A model generated the notes under the pieces. That model saw only the letters and a list, made by a program, of their open reading frames with translations. It did no database searches and was not told where the DNA came from. A stretch of DNA of 64,000 nt, taken from positions 114,802 through 178,801 of the forward strand of contig JAJOJJ010000027.1 in the NCBI GenBank assembly GCA_021208685.1, in the 5' to 3' direction. Source of the DNA: Saccharospirillaceae bacterium (lineage in GTDB: Bacteria; Pseudomonadota; Gammaproteobacteria; Pseudomonadales; Oceanobacteraceae). The translations under genes and the position numbers were made by a program. Positions 37,679 to 47,505 of the stretch are shown one piece after another (the stretch's first letter is position 1; every line of letters starts with the position of its first letter).

Positions 37679-39283
37679 CTATGCCTGATCTTTTATGGCT
37701 TGCTGAGGCTGAGCAACCGCCGCGCCAGCACTGTGAGTCTGTTCAAAATGATAGCGGCCGGTATGCAGACTGGATGGCCCCAGGCGTGAAAAGCGGATCA
37801 TCAGATACATTTCGACGATTAACAGCAGCGTATAAAAACCAATAAAACCAGCCAGACTCATGTACAGATCGTCTACCGAACGGGTTGAGACGGATAAATG
37901 CGTTGGCAACACCTCAGCAATCGACCACGGCTGACGACCAAATTCAGCCACAAACCAACCGACTTCACTGGCAATCCAAGGAGCGGGCAATGCAATGATT
38001 AACGCTTTTAATAACCAGGTTTTGGTTTCGACGCTGTGCTGCGTACTGTAGTAGAACGACAATGAAATAAGAATCAGCATCAAAAAGCCAAGGCCAACCA
38101 TAATACGGAATGCCCAGAACATCGGTGCGACTTTCGGGATGGTATCCTGCGCCGCCTGCTTAATGTGTTCTTCAGTCGCGTCCACAACATTATTGGTGTA
38201 TTTCTTTAACAACAGGCCATAACCAAGGTCATCTTTTAATGCATCAAAAGCAGCGATGGTCGGATCGGATTTATCGCCGCGACGCATTTTTTCCAACAAT
38301 GCATAAGCTTCAATACCACGACGGATACGCAGCTCATGCTCCTGCAGCAAATCTTTAATACCCACCACTTCCTCATCCAGAGAACGGGTAGCAATCAACC
38401 CCAGAGCGCCCGGAATTTTAACCGCATAGTCGGTTTCCATGGTTTCCTGATTCGGCAGGCCAATCAGGGTAAAATCTGCCGGTGGTTCCTGGGTATGCCA
38501 TTCAGCCTCAATGGCAGCCAGCTTGGTTTTCTGCACATCACCAATTTCATAACCGGATTCATCCCCCAGAATAATCACGCTGATAATCGAGGCAAAACCG
38601 AAGCTTGCAGCAATGGCAAATGAGCGGCGGGCAAACGGCAAATCACGCTTTTTCAACATGTAATACGCAGAAATCGCCAGCACAAACATGGCACCGGTAA
38701 CGTAACCGGCTGAAACCGTATGAACGAATTTAACCTGCGCAACGGGGTTAAAAATAACCTCTGAAAAATTGGTCATTTCCATGCGCATGGTTTCGTAATT
38801 AAATTCTGCCCCCACCGGATTCTGCATCCAGCCATTGGCAATCAGAATCCACAGTGCCGACATATTAGAGCCAATCGCCACCAGCCAGGTCACCATTAAA
38901 TGCTGAACACGGGTCAGGCGATCCCAGCCGAAAAAGAACAGGCCAATAAACGTTGATTCCAGAAAGAACGCCATCAGCCCTTCAATGGCCAGCGGAGCAC
39001 CAAAAATATCACCCACATAATGCGAGTAGTAAGCCCAGTTCGTTCCGAACTGGAACTCCATGGTCAGACCGGTGGTAACCCCCAGAGCGAAGTTAATACC
39101 GAACAGTTTGCCCCAGAATTTCACCATATCCTGATAGACCTGCTTGCCGGTCATGACATAGGCAGATTCCATAATCGCCAGAATAAACGACAATCCCAGC
39201 GTTAATGGTACAAACAAAAAGTGATACATCGCGGTGATGGCAAATTGCAGCCGCGATAAATCGACAAGACTCTCACTGATCAT
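37679..39283 (-). CDS. cydA: Cytochrome d ubiquinol oxidase subunit I (long Q-loop)
   Basis: [58 protein letters not shown]. Confidence 0.97.
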   Translation of the reverse strand: MISESLVDLSRLQFAITAMYHFLFVPLTLGLSFILAIMESAYVMTGKQVYQDMVKFWGKLFGINFALGVTTGLTMEFQFGTNWAYYSHYVGDIFGAPLAIEGLMAFFLESTFIGLFFFGWDRLTRVQHLMVTWLVAIGSNMSALWILIANGWMQNPVGAEFNYETMRMEMTNFSEVIFNPVAQVKFVHTVSAGYVTGAMFVLAISAYYMLKKRDLPFARRSFAIAASFGFASIISVIILGDESGYEIGDVQKTKLAAIEAEWHTQEPPADFTLIGLPNQETMETDYAVKIPGALGLIATRSLDEEVVGIKDLLQEHELRIRRGIEAYALLEKMRRGDKSDPTIAAFDALKDDLGYGLLLKKYTNNVVDATEEHIKQAAQDTIPKVAPMFWAFRIMVGLGFLMLILISLSFYYSTQHSVETKTWLLKALIIALPAPWIASEVGWFVAEFGRQPWSIAEVLPTHLSVSTRSVDDLYMSLAGFIGFYTLLLIVEMYLMIRFSRLGPSSLHTGRYHFEQTHSAGAAVAQPQQAIKDQA

Positions 39284-39477
39284 TGCTGATCCTCCGATTG
39301 CGAGGGGGTAATAGTTGATAAACCAAATTGTTGCGAAACAGCATCCTGCGGATTGGTCATATCCACAGGTTCAGAAAACCAGATCACTTTGATGGTAAAG
39401 ACCAGCATCAGCTTGATCAGCAGAACCACCGTCAGCTCACGCACCAGGGGAATCGAAAACACGGATTTTTTTGCCAT
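39280..39477 (-). CDS. cydP: Cytochrome oxidase putative small subunit CydP
   Basis: [39 protein letters not shown], single TM, immediately upstream of cydA. Confidence 0.8.
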   Translation of the reverse strand: MAKKSVFSIPLVRELTVVLLIKLMLVFTIKVIWFSEPVDMTNPQDAVSQQFGLSTITPSQSEDQQ

Positions 39478-39651
39478 AAACACCCTCGGTATGAGCCATT
39501 CATTTGCTGCGGGGGACACCTGATCAAACCCTTCCCGTCAACAAGACCAGAGCATAACAGTATCAACATACAGCAATATTCAGATGACAGCGCTGCGATG
39601 CTTTGTCGCAGGGGGGTTCCGGATCATTTAAAGCCCTGCGGCACATGACAC

Positions 39652-39667
39652 AGCAAAGAGCAGGCCA
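39652..39667 (-). promoter_or_regulatory. Sigma54 (-24/-12) promoter driving cydPABX
   Basis: Minus strand TGGCCTG-CTCT-TTGCT versus consensus TGGCACG-N4-TTGCW; invariant GG and GC correctly spaced. Confidence 0.75.
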
Positions 39668-39748
39668 ACCCGTATGAGGCGAATAAGGGGCAGAGAACAC
39701 ACATCAATGCGCGGCCTGCACTTTACAATCAGGCGACTGACTGCCAGA

Positions 39749-39769
39749 TTTGACAGATATCATGTCAAA
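39749..39769. promoter_or_regulatory. Candidate activator binding site (perfect palindrome)
   Basis: TTTGACA-GATATCA-TGTCAAA, about 118 bp upstream of the predicted sigma54 start site. Confidence 0.6.
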
Positions 39770-39780
39770 GGCGTCAGACC

Positions 39781-41145
39781 ATGTTCAGCAATCCGCATTA
39801 TCGTTCACTGCCTGCCATTGCCTCGCTGCTCGACGCGATTGCCGCACCGGCTGTACTGCTCAACCCGGACTATGAAATCTGCGCCGCCAACGAAGCCTAC
39901 CGCCACACCTTTGCCAGCAACGACAACGTGGTGGGCCGCCACTGTTACGAGGTGTCGCATGGCTATAAGGTGCCCTGCGATCAGGCCGGGGAAACCTGCC
40001 CTCTGCGCCAGTGTTTTGAAAGCGGACAACGTCAGCGCATTCTGCACATTCACAACACCGCCCGTGGGCGCGAGCATGTTGATGTCGAGATAAGCCCGAT
40101 ACGCGACGAGACCGGCGAGATCCGGTTTTTCGTCGAAATCATGCATCCGGTGCAACATGGAGACTGCCCGTTTGAGCAGCAAATGGTCGGCTACAGCCCG
40201 GCCTATACACACATGCTGGAATTACTCAGCCGCGCAGCACCCAGTGATATCAGCGTCCTGTTGCTGGGAGAATCGGGTACCGGTAAAGAACTGGCTGCAC
40301 AGTATCTGCACGGTCACAGCCCGCGGCACAACAGCCCTTTTGTCACCGTGGAATGCTCAGGACTGACGGAAAGTCTGTTTGAAAGTGAGCTGTTCGGTCA
40401 TGAAAAAGGCGCCTTTACCGGCGCCACCCACCGCAAACCGGGACTGGTCGAAGCCGCGCGGGGCGGTACACTGTTTCTCGATGAAATCGGCGATATCCCC
40501 ATGCCAATGCAGGTTAAGCTGTTGCGCCTGATTGAATCCGGCAGTTACCGTCCGGTGGGCAGCATTACCCCAAAACAGGCCGATTTCCGCCTGATCTGCG
40601 CCACCCACCGGCAACTTGGCGATATGGTCGCAGCCGGTACTTTCCGTCAGGATCTGTACTACCGCATCAGCCCTTTTCCGGTTGTATTACCGTCCCTGCG
40701 CGAACGGCCGGAAGACATCATCCCGCTGGCAACTCACCTGTTGCAGCAACTCAGCCAGCACCGCCTGCTGCAACTGTCGGAAGAAACCTGCGACTGGCTG
40801 ATACAACAGGACTTTCCCGGCAACATCCGCGAACTGCGCAACCGCATTGAACGCGCCATCCTGTTATGTGATGGTTCACAGATTGAGCCGGAACACCTGC
40901 GCATGGATCTGCACCAGTTCAGTCAGCATCAGGAATCACCACCAACGCCAGCCAACCAGCAGACGCTACCGGACATTATGCCGCTGGATCAGCTCGAACA
41001 TGCCTACCTGACCCAGCTTGCAGCCCGGTTTGCAGGCGACAATGCCAATCTGGCCAATAAACTCGGCATCAGCGAACGCACGCTCTACCGCAAACTGAAA
41101 CAGGCGCGCAGCGGTATCCGCACGCCCCCGGGCGCGCAGGAATAG
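39781..41145 (+). CDS. Sigma54-dependent Fis-family activator with Cys-rich PAS domain
   Basis: PAS-like N-term, [29 protein letters not shown]-terminal Fis-like HTH ([18 protein letters not shown]). Confidence 0.93.
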   Translation: MFSNPHYRSLPAIASLLDAIAAPAVLLNPDYEICAANEAYRHTFASNDNVVGRHCYEVSHGYKVPCDQAGETCPLRQCFESGQRQRILHIHNTARGREHVDVEISPIRDETGEIRFFVEIMHPVQHGDCPFEQQMVGYSPAYTHMLELLSRAAPSDISVLLLGESGTGKELAAQYLHGHSPRHNSPFVTVECSGLTESLFESELFGHEKGAFTGATHRKPGLVEAARGGTLFLDEIGDIPMPMQVKLLRLIESGSYRPVGSITPKQADFRLICATHRQLGDMVAAGTFRQDLYYRISPFPVVLPSLRERPEDIIPLATHLLQQLSQHRLLQLSEETCDWLIQQDFPGNIRELRNRIERAILLCDGSQIEPEHLRMDLHQFSQHQESPPTPANQQTLPDIMPLDQLEHAYLTQLAARFAGDNANLANKLGISERTLYRKLKQARSGIRTPPGAQE

Positions 41146-41320
41146 CCCCGTACTTTGGTCATAAATAACAGTAGGCGCAGAGCCTGTTTTAGATAAGAAT
41201 ATACGCCTCCAGATATATAGAGACTTCGATGTATAACCGGTCAGGCTTAAATCTGATTGCTGCACAGCGCGGGAAGGGAACAGAGACCAGACTATACTCA
41301 CCGTCCGGGCTCCAAAACTG

Positions 41321-41340
41321 GGTGTAACCAGGGTTACACC
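41321..41340. promoter_or_regulatory. Perfect inverted repeat just upstream of PilZ-DUF1631 gene
   Basis: GGTGTAACC-AG-GGTTACACC, 17 nt before ATG 41358. Confidence 0.6.
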
Positions 41341-41357
41341 GTATTAACGGATGAATT

Positions 41358-44300
41358 ATGGCTGTCGAACTGAGAGAACACCCCCGATTTTCCACCTACG
41401 TTAACGCCCGTTTGTTATTGTCCGACGGCACTGCGCTGGATTGCCAGGTTCTGGATTATTCACAAAGCGGTATGCATCTGCTCTGGCCTCACGGCAAACC
41501 GCAGAATACGGCGGGCATCCTGACACTGCAGCTGACACTGGATCAGCAACCGACTGAGATCCGGGTGGAGTGGGTATTCTGCAATGAACAGCATGCCGGA
41601 GTTCGCCTGCATCAGCCGGATGATCGTCTGTTTCTGCGCCTGCAGGAGTTTAACCAGAGTCATCGCAACATAAAAAAGATCAACCCGGAACAACGCCAGC
41701 GATACCTTGAGCTCTTTCGCCAGGAGGCCGGCTCACTGATTGAACGGTTGCTCAAACTCTGGCTGCCGGAGTTTCTCGAAGGCACTTTCAGCAAAGCCAA
41801 TATGGCGCGCAATACGGCCGAGCAACAACAGTGGCTGCGACTGGAAAAACAGTCCAAAGAAAAAGCGGCGGCCATGCATCAGCGCTTCAGCCAGACCCTC
41901 CAACGCCAGCTCGAACGGTGGTTTGCGGGTGAACCGGAATACATTGCCGAACATCAGCACGCCAGCGGCGATATGCGGTTATCCCTGATACAGCAGGCGG
42001 AGTTTGAAGATTGGCTGCTGGCCAAAGTAACCTCGTCGCACCTGCAATCACGACTGGCGCACATGACCTTTGAGCTGCGCCAGCTGCTCGATACCCTGTC
42101 CGACGCCAGCATTGAAAACGGCTTCAACCCGATTGGTCCCGGCACCATCACCGAAGCTTTCCGTGACAGCTTGGAAAAACTGCAACTGCCGCAGGAAGCG
42201 AGGGCACTGGCGTTTGAAACCTTCGAGCAGATCGCGGGCGGCAACCTGCAAACCACCTATCAGAATCTGGTCAGACAGATCGATATTCCGCTCACATTCC
42301 GTTACCGCAAACCCGCAGCAGAACCGCAATCCAGCCGCCGGAACGACAGCGACGCAGCGACCCCTCTGCCCGCCGGCAGCGACTCGGCAACAAACACGGA
42401 ATACAAGACCAACGCGGCCGCCGGCAACACTCAACCGGCAAGCGCCCAACCGGCACCGGACAGTGAGCAGCCCCTGCAGAATTTTCAGCGTCATCAGGCA
42501 GAAGCCCGTCAGGCCTATGCCAACATCCAGAATCTGTTGCGGCTGCGCTATCAGCGTTTTGAACAGCCAGGCCTTTCCCAGGAAACCCTGCCCGTCGCGG
42601 CTCCGGAGCTGATCAGTGATGTCGTCAGTCACGTTGCCCAACAGCAGAGCCTGGCTCAGGGGCATGTCCGTGAACAGGTAGAAAAAGTTCTGGCCGAAAA
42701 AGACGTGAGTCTGCCAGCAGAATCCCGTGACGCCATCGACACACTGGAGCACGTCACCCAGCACCTGCTGTCCAGTGATCAGGTTGCCGGATTTATCAAG
42801 CCGTTTATTGAGCGCCTGGGGTGGCCATTACTGCAATTAATGCTGAAAGACGCCAGCCTGCTGTTCAATCCCGATCATCCCGGTCGTCAGGTGCTGAATC
42901 AGCTCGCCAAACTGGGGCAACTGACCACCAGCGGCGAAGCTCAGGTAGCCAGCCGCCTGCAGGGCATGATTGATCCGGTCGTGCAGAACATCAGCCATGA
43001 TGAGAACACTCTGGACGAATTACTCGAAAGCCTGCAGGGGCTGGTTACAGGTGCCGAACGCAAAGCCCGGCAGAACGCCGAGCGCGTGGCTCAGGCGGCT
43101 GAAGGTGAGCACAAACTGCAGAAAGTCCGCCGCCAGATCGAACATCTGGTCGGCAAAGACAGCTCTGACAGAACCCTGCCGTCCTGCGTGGTTGAATGGC
43201 TGCAGCAGGGCTGGCAACAAATGCTGTGCCTGCTGTTGCTGCGCGAAGGCCCGGACAGCAAACGCTTCCAGGGGGCCGTCAAACTCTACCGTCAGGTTCT
43301 GGCACTGTTCCGGCCAGAAAACAGTGGCCGGCGTGAGTTATTAAACCGTTTTCAGCCGATGATGGACCTTGCCCGCGCAGAACTGGATCGCCTTAACGGC
43401 AGCCTGCCGGAACATCAGCGCTGGCATGACGAAATCATAGCGGCAGCAGAAATCCACCTGAACCAGGGTGAAATCCGCGAAGCCATTGATCTGCCAACCT
43501 TTGTCGCCAGACCCGCCGAAGTCGTACCGGAAGGCCGTGGTATGCGCCGCGCCATGAACTTACAGGTCGGAGACTGGCTGTTACTGGTTGAACAGGATCA
43601 GTCCGCCTCGATTGTCTGGATCGCCCAGGATGCCTCCAAATTCGCCTGCGTTAATCACAGCGGCATGAAGGTTATCGACTTCACCCTCGCTGAACTGGCG
43701 CGGGCGTTTGACGAAGGCCGGGTTAAACGCATGTACGAACAGGATGAATCCGCCGTCGATCAGGGCGTCGACAAGCTGGTACAGCAGATCTATCGCGACC
43801 TGTCAGAGCAGGCCAATATCGATGCTCTGACCGGACTGACGAACCGCCAGCACTTCCTGCGCCTGCTGCAGGAACGCTTTCAGGCCAGTCTGCGTAACCC
43901 GGCACCCTGCACTCTCGCCATGATTGATATCGATCAGTTCAAACTGATCAACAAGAACTACGGCGTAGACGGCGGCGATGCCTGCCTGCAGGCCGTCGCA
44001 ACGATGCTTGAAGACCAGTGTCCGGATGCCTTGTGTGCACGAATCGGCAGCAATGAATTCGCCGTCCTGATGAATCATGCCGATATGGAACAGGCTGAAG
44101 CCCGCGCCAAGCTCCTGAAAAAAACGGTAGAAGAAACCGCCATCAGCAGCGCAGATGACCGTTTTCACATCCACATCAGTGTCGGCCTCGCGGCCATGAA
44201 CGCCGATATAACGGATGCCTCCGACCTGATAGAACAGGCCGAATCCGCCTGCCTGATTGCCAAAGAAAAAGGCGGTTCGCGCATCGTTCAGTACGAGTTC

Positions 44301-45080
44301 GATGACGCCGGACGTCTGCGCCATGATGAATTTATGGCCTGGGGGAATAAGCTCAATCAGGCTCTGGCCAACAACCAGTTGCAGGTATTGTGCGTACCGA
44401 TCACCGCGATTCAGGAGCGGCATAAAGGCACCCGCCAGTATGAAATCCTCATCAGCATTCGGGATAAGCATGGCGCTCAGATACCGCCACTGGAATATCT
44501 GCAGGCTGCCGAAAACTACAATCGTATGTATATGCTCGACCGCTGGACGCTGGAGCAACTGGTACAGTGGCTGCGTGACCACCCCGATACGGCGCAGAGC
44601 ATCAGCCGCTTTGTGCTGCGCCTGTCGGGTCACGCCATCAACGATGAAAGCCTGCTGGCCTATATTTTTGAACAGGCGCGCGAAAAAGACGTTCCGGTGA
44701 AGAAACTCTGTTTTGAGCTGAACGAGACATCCGCCATCCGCAATCTGGAAGATGCCGCCGATTTTATGCATGAAATGCGCAGTCTCGGCTGCCAGTTTGT
44801 GCTGTCGGATTTCGGTACCGGGCAATCATCGTTCGAATACCTGAAAGCCCTGCCAGTCGACTACGTGAAGATCGACCACAGCTTTATTGACGGGCTTCAT
44901 ACCAGCTCTGCCGACTACGCGCTGGTCAAGTCCATTCAGGAAATCACCCACTTCATGGCCAAGAAAACCATCGCCGAATACAGCGCGAATAATAATGCCT
45001 GGGAAATACTGCGTTCCATTGGGATCGACTTTGTCGTCGGCGCGCCGGACGAATACCAGCCGCTGGAAAAACTTGGCTGA
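41358..45080 (+). CDS. PilZ-DUF1631-GGDEF-EAL protein with degenerate GGDEF (GSNEF) and EAL (EIL) motifs
   Basis: N-term RxxxR...DYSQSG PilZ motifs; DUF1631-like central region; RIGSNEFAVLM; YEILISI; LSDFGTGQSSFEYLKALPVDYVKID. Confidence 0.88.
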   Translation: MAVELREHPRFSTYVNARLLLSDGTALDCQVLDYSQSGMHLLWPHGKPQNTAGILTLQLTLDQQPTEIRVEWVFCNEQHAGVRLHQPDDRLFLRLQEFNQSHRNIKKINPEQRQRYLELFRQEAGSLIERLLKLWLPEFLEGTFSKANMARNTAEQQQWLRLEKQSKEKAAAMHQRFSQTLQRQLERWFAGEPEYIAEHQHASGDMRLSLIQQAEFEDWLLAKVTSSHLQSRLAHMTFELRQLLDTLSDASIENGFNPIGPGTITEAFRDSLEKLQLPQEARALAFETFEQIAGGNLQTTYQNLVRQIDIPLTFRYRKPAAEPQSSRRNDSDAATPLPAGSDSATNTEYKTNAAAGNTQPASAQPAPDSEQPLQNFQRHQAEARQAYANIQNLLRLRYQRFEQPGLSQETLPVAAPELISDVVSHVAQQQSLAQGHVREQVEKVLAEKDVSLPAESRDAIDTLEHVTQHLLSSDQVAGFIKPFIERLGWPLLQLMLKDASLLFNPDHPGRQVLNQLAKLGQLTTSGEAQVASRLQGMIDPVVQNISHDENTLDELLESLQGLVTGAERKARQNAERVAQAAEGEHKLQKVRRQIEHLVGKDSSDRTLPSCVVEWLQQGWQQMLCLLLLREGPDSKRFQGAVKLYRQVLALFRPENSGRRELLNRFQPMMDLARAELDRLNGSLPEHQRWHDEIIAAAEIHLNQGEIREAIDLPTFVARPAEVVPEGRGMRRAMNLQVGDWLLLVEQDQSASIVWIAQDASKFACVNHSGMKVIDFTLAELARAFDEGRVKRMYEQDESAVDQGVDKLVQQIYRDLSEQANIDALTGLTNRQHFLRLLQERFQASLRNPAPCTLAMIDIDQFKLINKNYGVDGGDACLQAVATMLEDQCPDALCARIGSNEFAVLMNHADMEQAEARAKLLKKTVEETAISSADDRFHIHISVGLAAMNADITDASDLIEQAESACLIAKEKGGSRIVQYEFDDAGRLRHDEFMAWGNKLNQALANNQLQVLCVPITAIQERHKGTRQYEILISIRDKHGAQIPPLEYLQAAENYNRMYMLDRWTLEQLVQWLRDHPDTAQSISRFVLRLSGHAINDESLLAYIFEQAREKDVPVKKLCFELNETSAIRNLEDAADFMHEMRSLGCQFVLSDFGTGQSSFEYLKALPVDYVKIDHSFIDGLHTSSADYALVKSIQEITHFMAKKTIAEYSANNNAWEILRSIGIDFVVGAPDEYQPLEKLG

Positions 45081-45178
45081 TACATCGGTAGCAGATGGCC
45101 TGAGCAGGTAATGAAACCGCAAGGATAACCAGTGTACAATCCGCGCTCCTTAAAGCAGCGCTCTGGTTCTGAAGCGGT

Positions 45179-46012
45179 ATGAAAACGATTGTCAGTCTAA
45201 TGTTATTCGGGTTGCTCAGCGCCTGTTCGGTCAGCAACCTGCCCGGCAACCTGTCGCGCTCAATGATGAATCAGGATGACCCTGCCATTGTTGCTGCCGG
45301 TGCTCCGGCCTACCTGTTACTGCTCGACGCTTTAATCCTTACTTACCCCGACAACGAAGATTTCCTGCTCGCCGGCTCGCGCCTGTACGGCGCCTATGCC
45401 GGCGTCTTTGCTCAGGATCCGGATCAGGCCAAACGCATGGCCGATAAAGCCATTGGCTATGCCCGCCGTGCACTGTGCGAATACGATGAAGATGCCTGCA
45501 CCCTGATCGATGGACCGCAGGATAAGATCCTGCCTGGTCTGCAGGATGATTATGATGCCGACGATATCGCCGTGTTCTACGCCATGGCAGCCGCCTGGGC
45601 TGGCTGGATTCAGGCCAACAGCGATGACTGGAATGCCATCGCTCAGCTCGGCAAAGTCAAAACCCTGATGCAATGGGTTGCCAGCCAAAACCCCGGTTAC
45701 GACCACGCCACCGTTCAGGTGTACCTCGGCGTACTGGAAACCCAGCTGCCGCCATCACTGGGCGGCAAACCGGAACTGGGACGGGAATATTTCGAACGCG
45801 CCATCCAGATGACCAACGGTGAGAACCTGATGGCTAAGGTACTGTACGCCAAGCAATACGCCCGTCTGATGTTTGAGCAGGAATTGCACGACCGTTTATT
45901 ACAGGAAGCTCTGGACGCCGATCCTCACAGCGAAGGGCTTACCCTGATCAACCGCCTGGCTCAACGTCAGGCCGCTGCTTTATTAGCCGAATCCCCTGAC
46001 TATTTTGAGTGA
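45179..46012 (+). CDS. TRAP transporter TatT component (TPR lipoprotein)
   Basis: Lipobox LLSACS; YLLLLDALILTYPDNEDFLLAGSRLYGAYAGVF; next to dctPQM. Confidence 0.88.
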   Translation: MKTIVSLMLFGLLSACSVSNLPGNLSRSMMNQDDPAIVAAGAPAYLLLLDALILTYPDNEDFLLAGSRLYGAYAGVFAQDPDQAKRMADKAIGYARRALCEYDEDACTLIDGPQDKILPGLQDDYDADDIAVFYAMAAAWAGWIQANSDDWNAIAQLGKVKTLMQWVASQNPGYDHATVQVYLGVLETQLPPSLGGKPELGREYFERAIQMTNGENLMAKVLYAKQYARLMFEQELHDRLLQEALDADPHSEGLTLINRLAQRQAAALLAESPDYFE

Positions 46013-46018
46013 GATCCT

Positions 46019-47020
46019 ATGAAACTGATCACCGCCGTGGCGCTGACCCTGAGCTTGCTGAGTCCGTTTTCTCAGGCCGCCACCACCCTGAAAATTGCCA
46101 CCCTTGCTCCGGATGGCACCGGCTGGATGAAGCTGATGCGTCAGGCCGCTGACGAGATCAATACCGAAACCGAAGGCCGGGTCAAAATTAAATATTTCCC
46201 CGGTGGTGTGCAGGGCAGCGACAAAAGCGTACTGCGCAAAATGCAGATCCGTCAGTTACAGGGCGGCGCCGTATCCTCCGGCGCCATGGCCCACATTACC
46301 AACGTAACGCAAATCTACAGCCTGCCATTTACCTTCCGCAATCTGGATGAAGTTCGTGCCGTACGCGCCGAATACGATCACCACATTGCTGCCGCCCTGC
46401 AGGAGAAAGGCTATGTACTGCTGGGACTGTCGGAAGGTGGCTTCGCTTACCTGATGTCCAACCAACCCATCAAAACCTCCGTCGATGCCCGCAGCCAGAA
46501 AGTATGGGTTCCGGAAGGCGACATCATCAGCCAGACGACCTTCGAGAACGGCCAGGTCGAGCCGATTTCCCTGCCGGTATCCGATGTGTACACCAGCCTG
46601 CAAACCGGCCTGATTGATACTGTCGCCGTCAATGCCACCTCCGCCATCGCCATGCAATGGCACACCAAACTGAGCTATGCCACCGACTTCCCGCTGGTGT
46701 TTCTGTTCGGCATGCTGGTAGTCGATGAACGCGCCTTCAGTAAAATCGATGCCGCCGACCAGGCCGCCGTCAAACGCCTGATGGCAGCCGCTTTCCGTGC
46801 CATGGATGTGCAGAACGAAAAAGATGAAAAAAGCGCACGCGAAGCCCTCATCAACAATGGCATGCAGTTTGTCGAGCTGAGCGAAGAAGACAAAACGGCC
46901 TGGCGCAAAATGGCTCAGGACAGTATCGATGCCCTGCGTGAAAAATCCGTCTACCCGGCCGATCTCTACAATCAGCTGAAACAAAGCCTGGAAAACAAAC
47001 GTCAGGCGGCTGCACTCTGA
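46019..47020 (+). CDS. dctP: TRAP transporter substrate-binding protein DctP
   Basis: LKIATLAPDGTGWMKLMRQAADEINTETEGRVKIKYFPGGVQGSDKSVLRKMQIRQLQGG. Confidence 0.93.
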   Translation: MKLITAVALTLSLLSPFSQAATTLKIATLAPDGTGWMKLMRQAADEINTETEGRVKIKYFPGGVQGSDKSVLRKMQIRQLQGGAVSSGAMAHITNVTQIYSLPFTFRNLDEVRAVRAEYDHHIAAALQEKGYVLLGLSEGGFAYLMSNQPIKTSVDARSQKVWVPEGDIISQTTFENGQVEPISLPVSDVYTSLQTGLIDTVAVNATSAIAMQWHTKLSYATDFPLVFLFGMLVVDERAFSKIDAADQAAVKRLMAAAFRAMDVQNEKDEKSAREALINNGMQFVELSEEDKTAWRKMAQDSIDALREKSVYPADLYNQLKQSLENKRQAAAL

Positions 47021-47505
47021 TGAAACAATGGCTGCATACCCTGCATCGCATCGAAGACGGTGTGCTGGTGCTGCTACTGCTGGCAATGATCATACTCGCC
47101 GGCGTTGATATTCTCGCCCGCTCCCTGTTTGGCGGCGGCATCGTCTGGGTGCAGCCACTGCTGCGTGTCATGGTTCTGTGGCTGGGCCTGCTGGGCGCCT
47201 TGCTGGCAACCCGCTCACGTGAACACATTGCCATCGATCTGATTAACCGGCTGGCCGGTGAGCAAACCCGGCGCTGGCTGGCCGTACTGACGTCAGCCTT
47301 TGCAGCCTTCATCTGTCTGCTGATCGCCTGGCATTCCCAGGCCTTTGTGCGCTTTGCGTTTGAGTTCGGCGATATAGCGTTCGGACGCATACCCGCCTGG
47401 CCGCTGCAACTGGTGATACCGCTCAGCTTCACGCTTATGGGTCTGCGATTCGCCCTGCAGTGCATTGGCGAGCTGCTGGGTAAATCACAGGAGGCCAGCG
47501 CATGA
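47020..47505 (+). CDS. dctQ: TRAP transporter small permease DctQ
   Basis: Four-TM small permease between dctP and dctM. Confidence 0.9.
   Translation: MKQWLHTLHRIEDGVLVLLLLAMIILAGVDILARSLFGGGIVWVQPLLRVMVLWLGLLGALLATRSREHIAIDLINRLAGEQTRRWLAVLTSAFAAFICLLIAWHSQAFVRFAFEFGDIAFGRIPAWPLQLVIPLSFTLMGLRFALQCIGELLGKSQEASA

Noticed and set aside
39749-39769. FNR/ANR box interpretation of TTTGACA-N7-TGTCAAA
   Set aside because: Half-site spacing is larger than TTGAT-N4-ATCAA and the T/A at the inner position is C/G; a sigma54-activator site fits the position better.
43803-44825. 340-aa minus-strand ORF
   Set aside because: Antisense to the GGDEF-EAL portion of the PilZ-DUF1631 protein; composition typical of a shadow frame.
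46256-47086. 276-aa minus-strand ORF
   Set aside because: Antisense to dctP; no family features.
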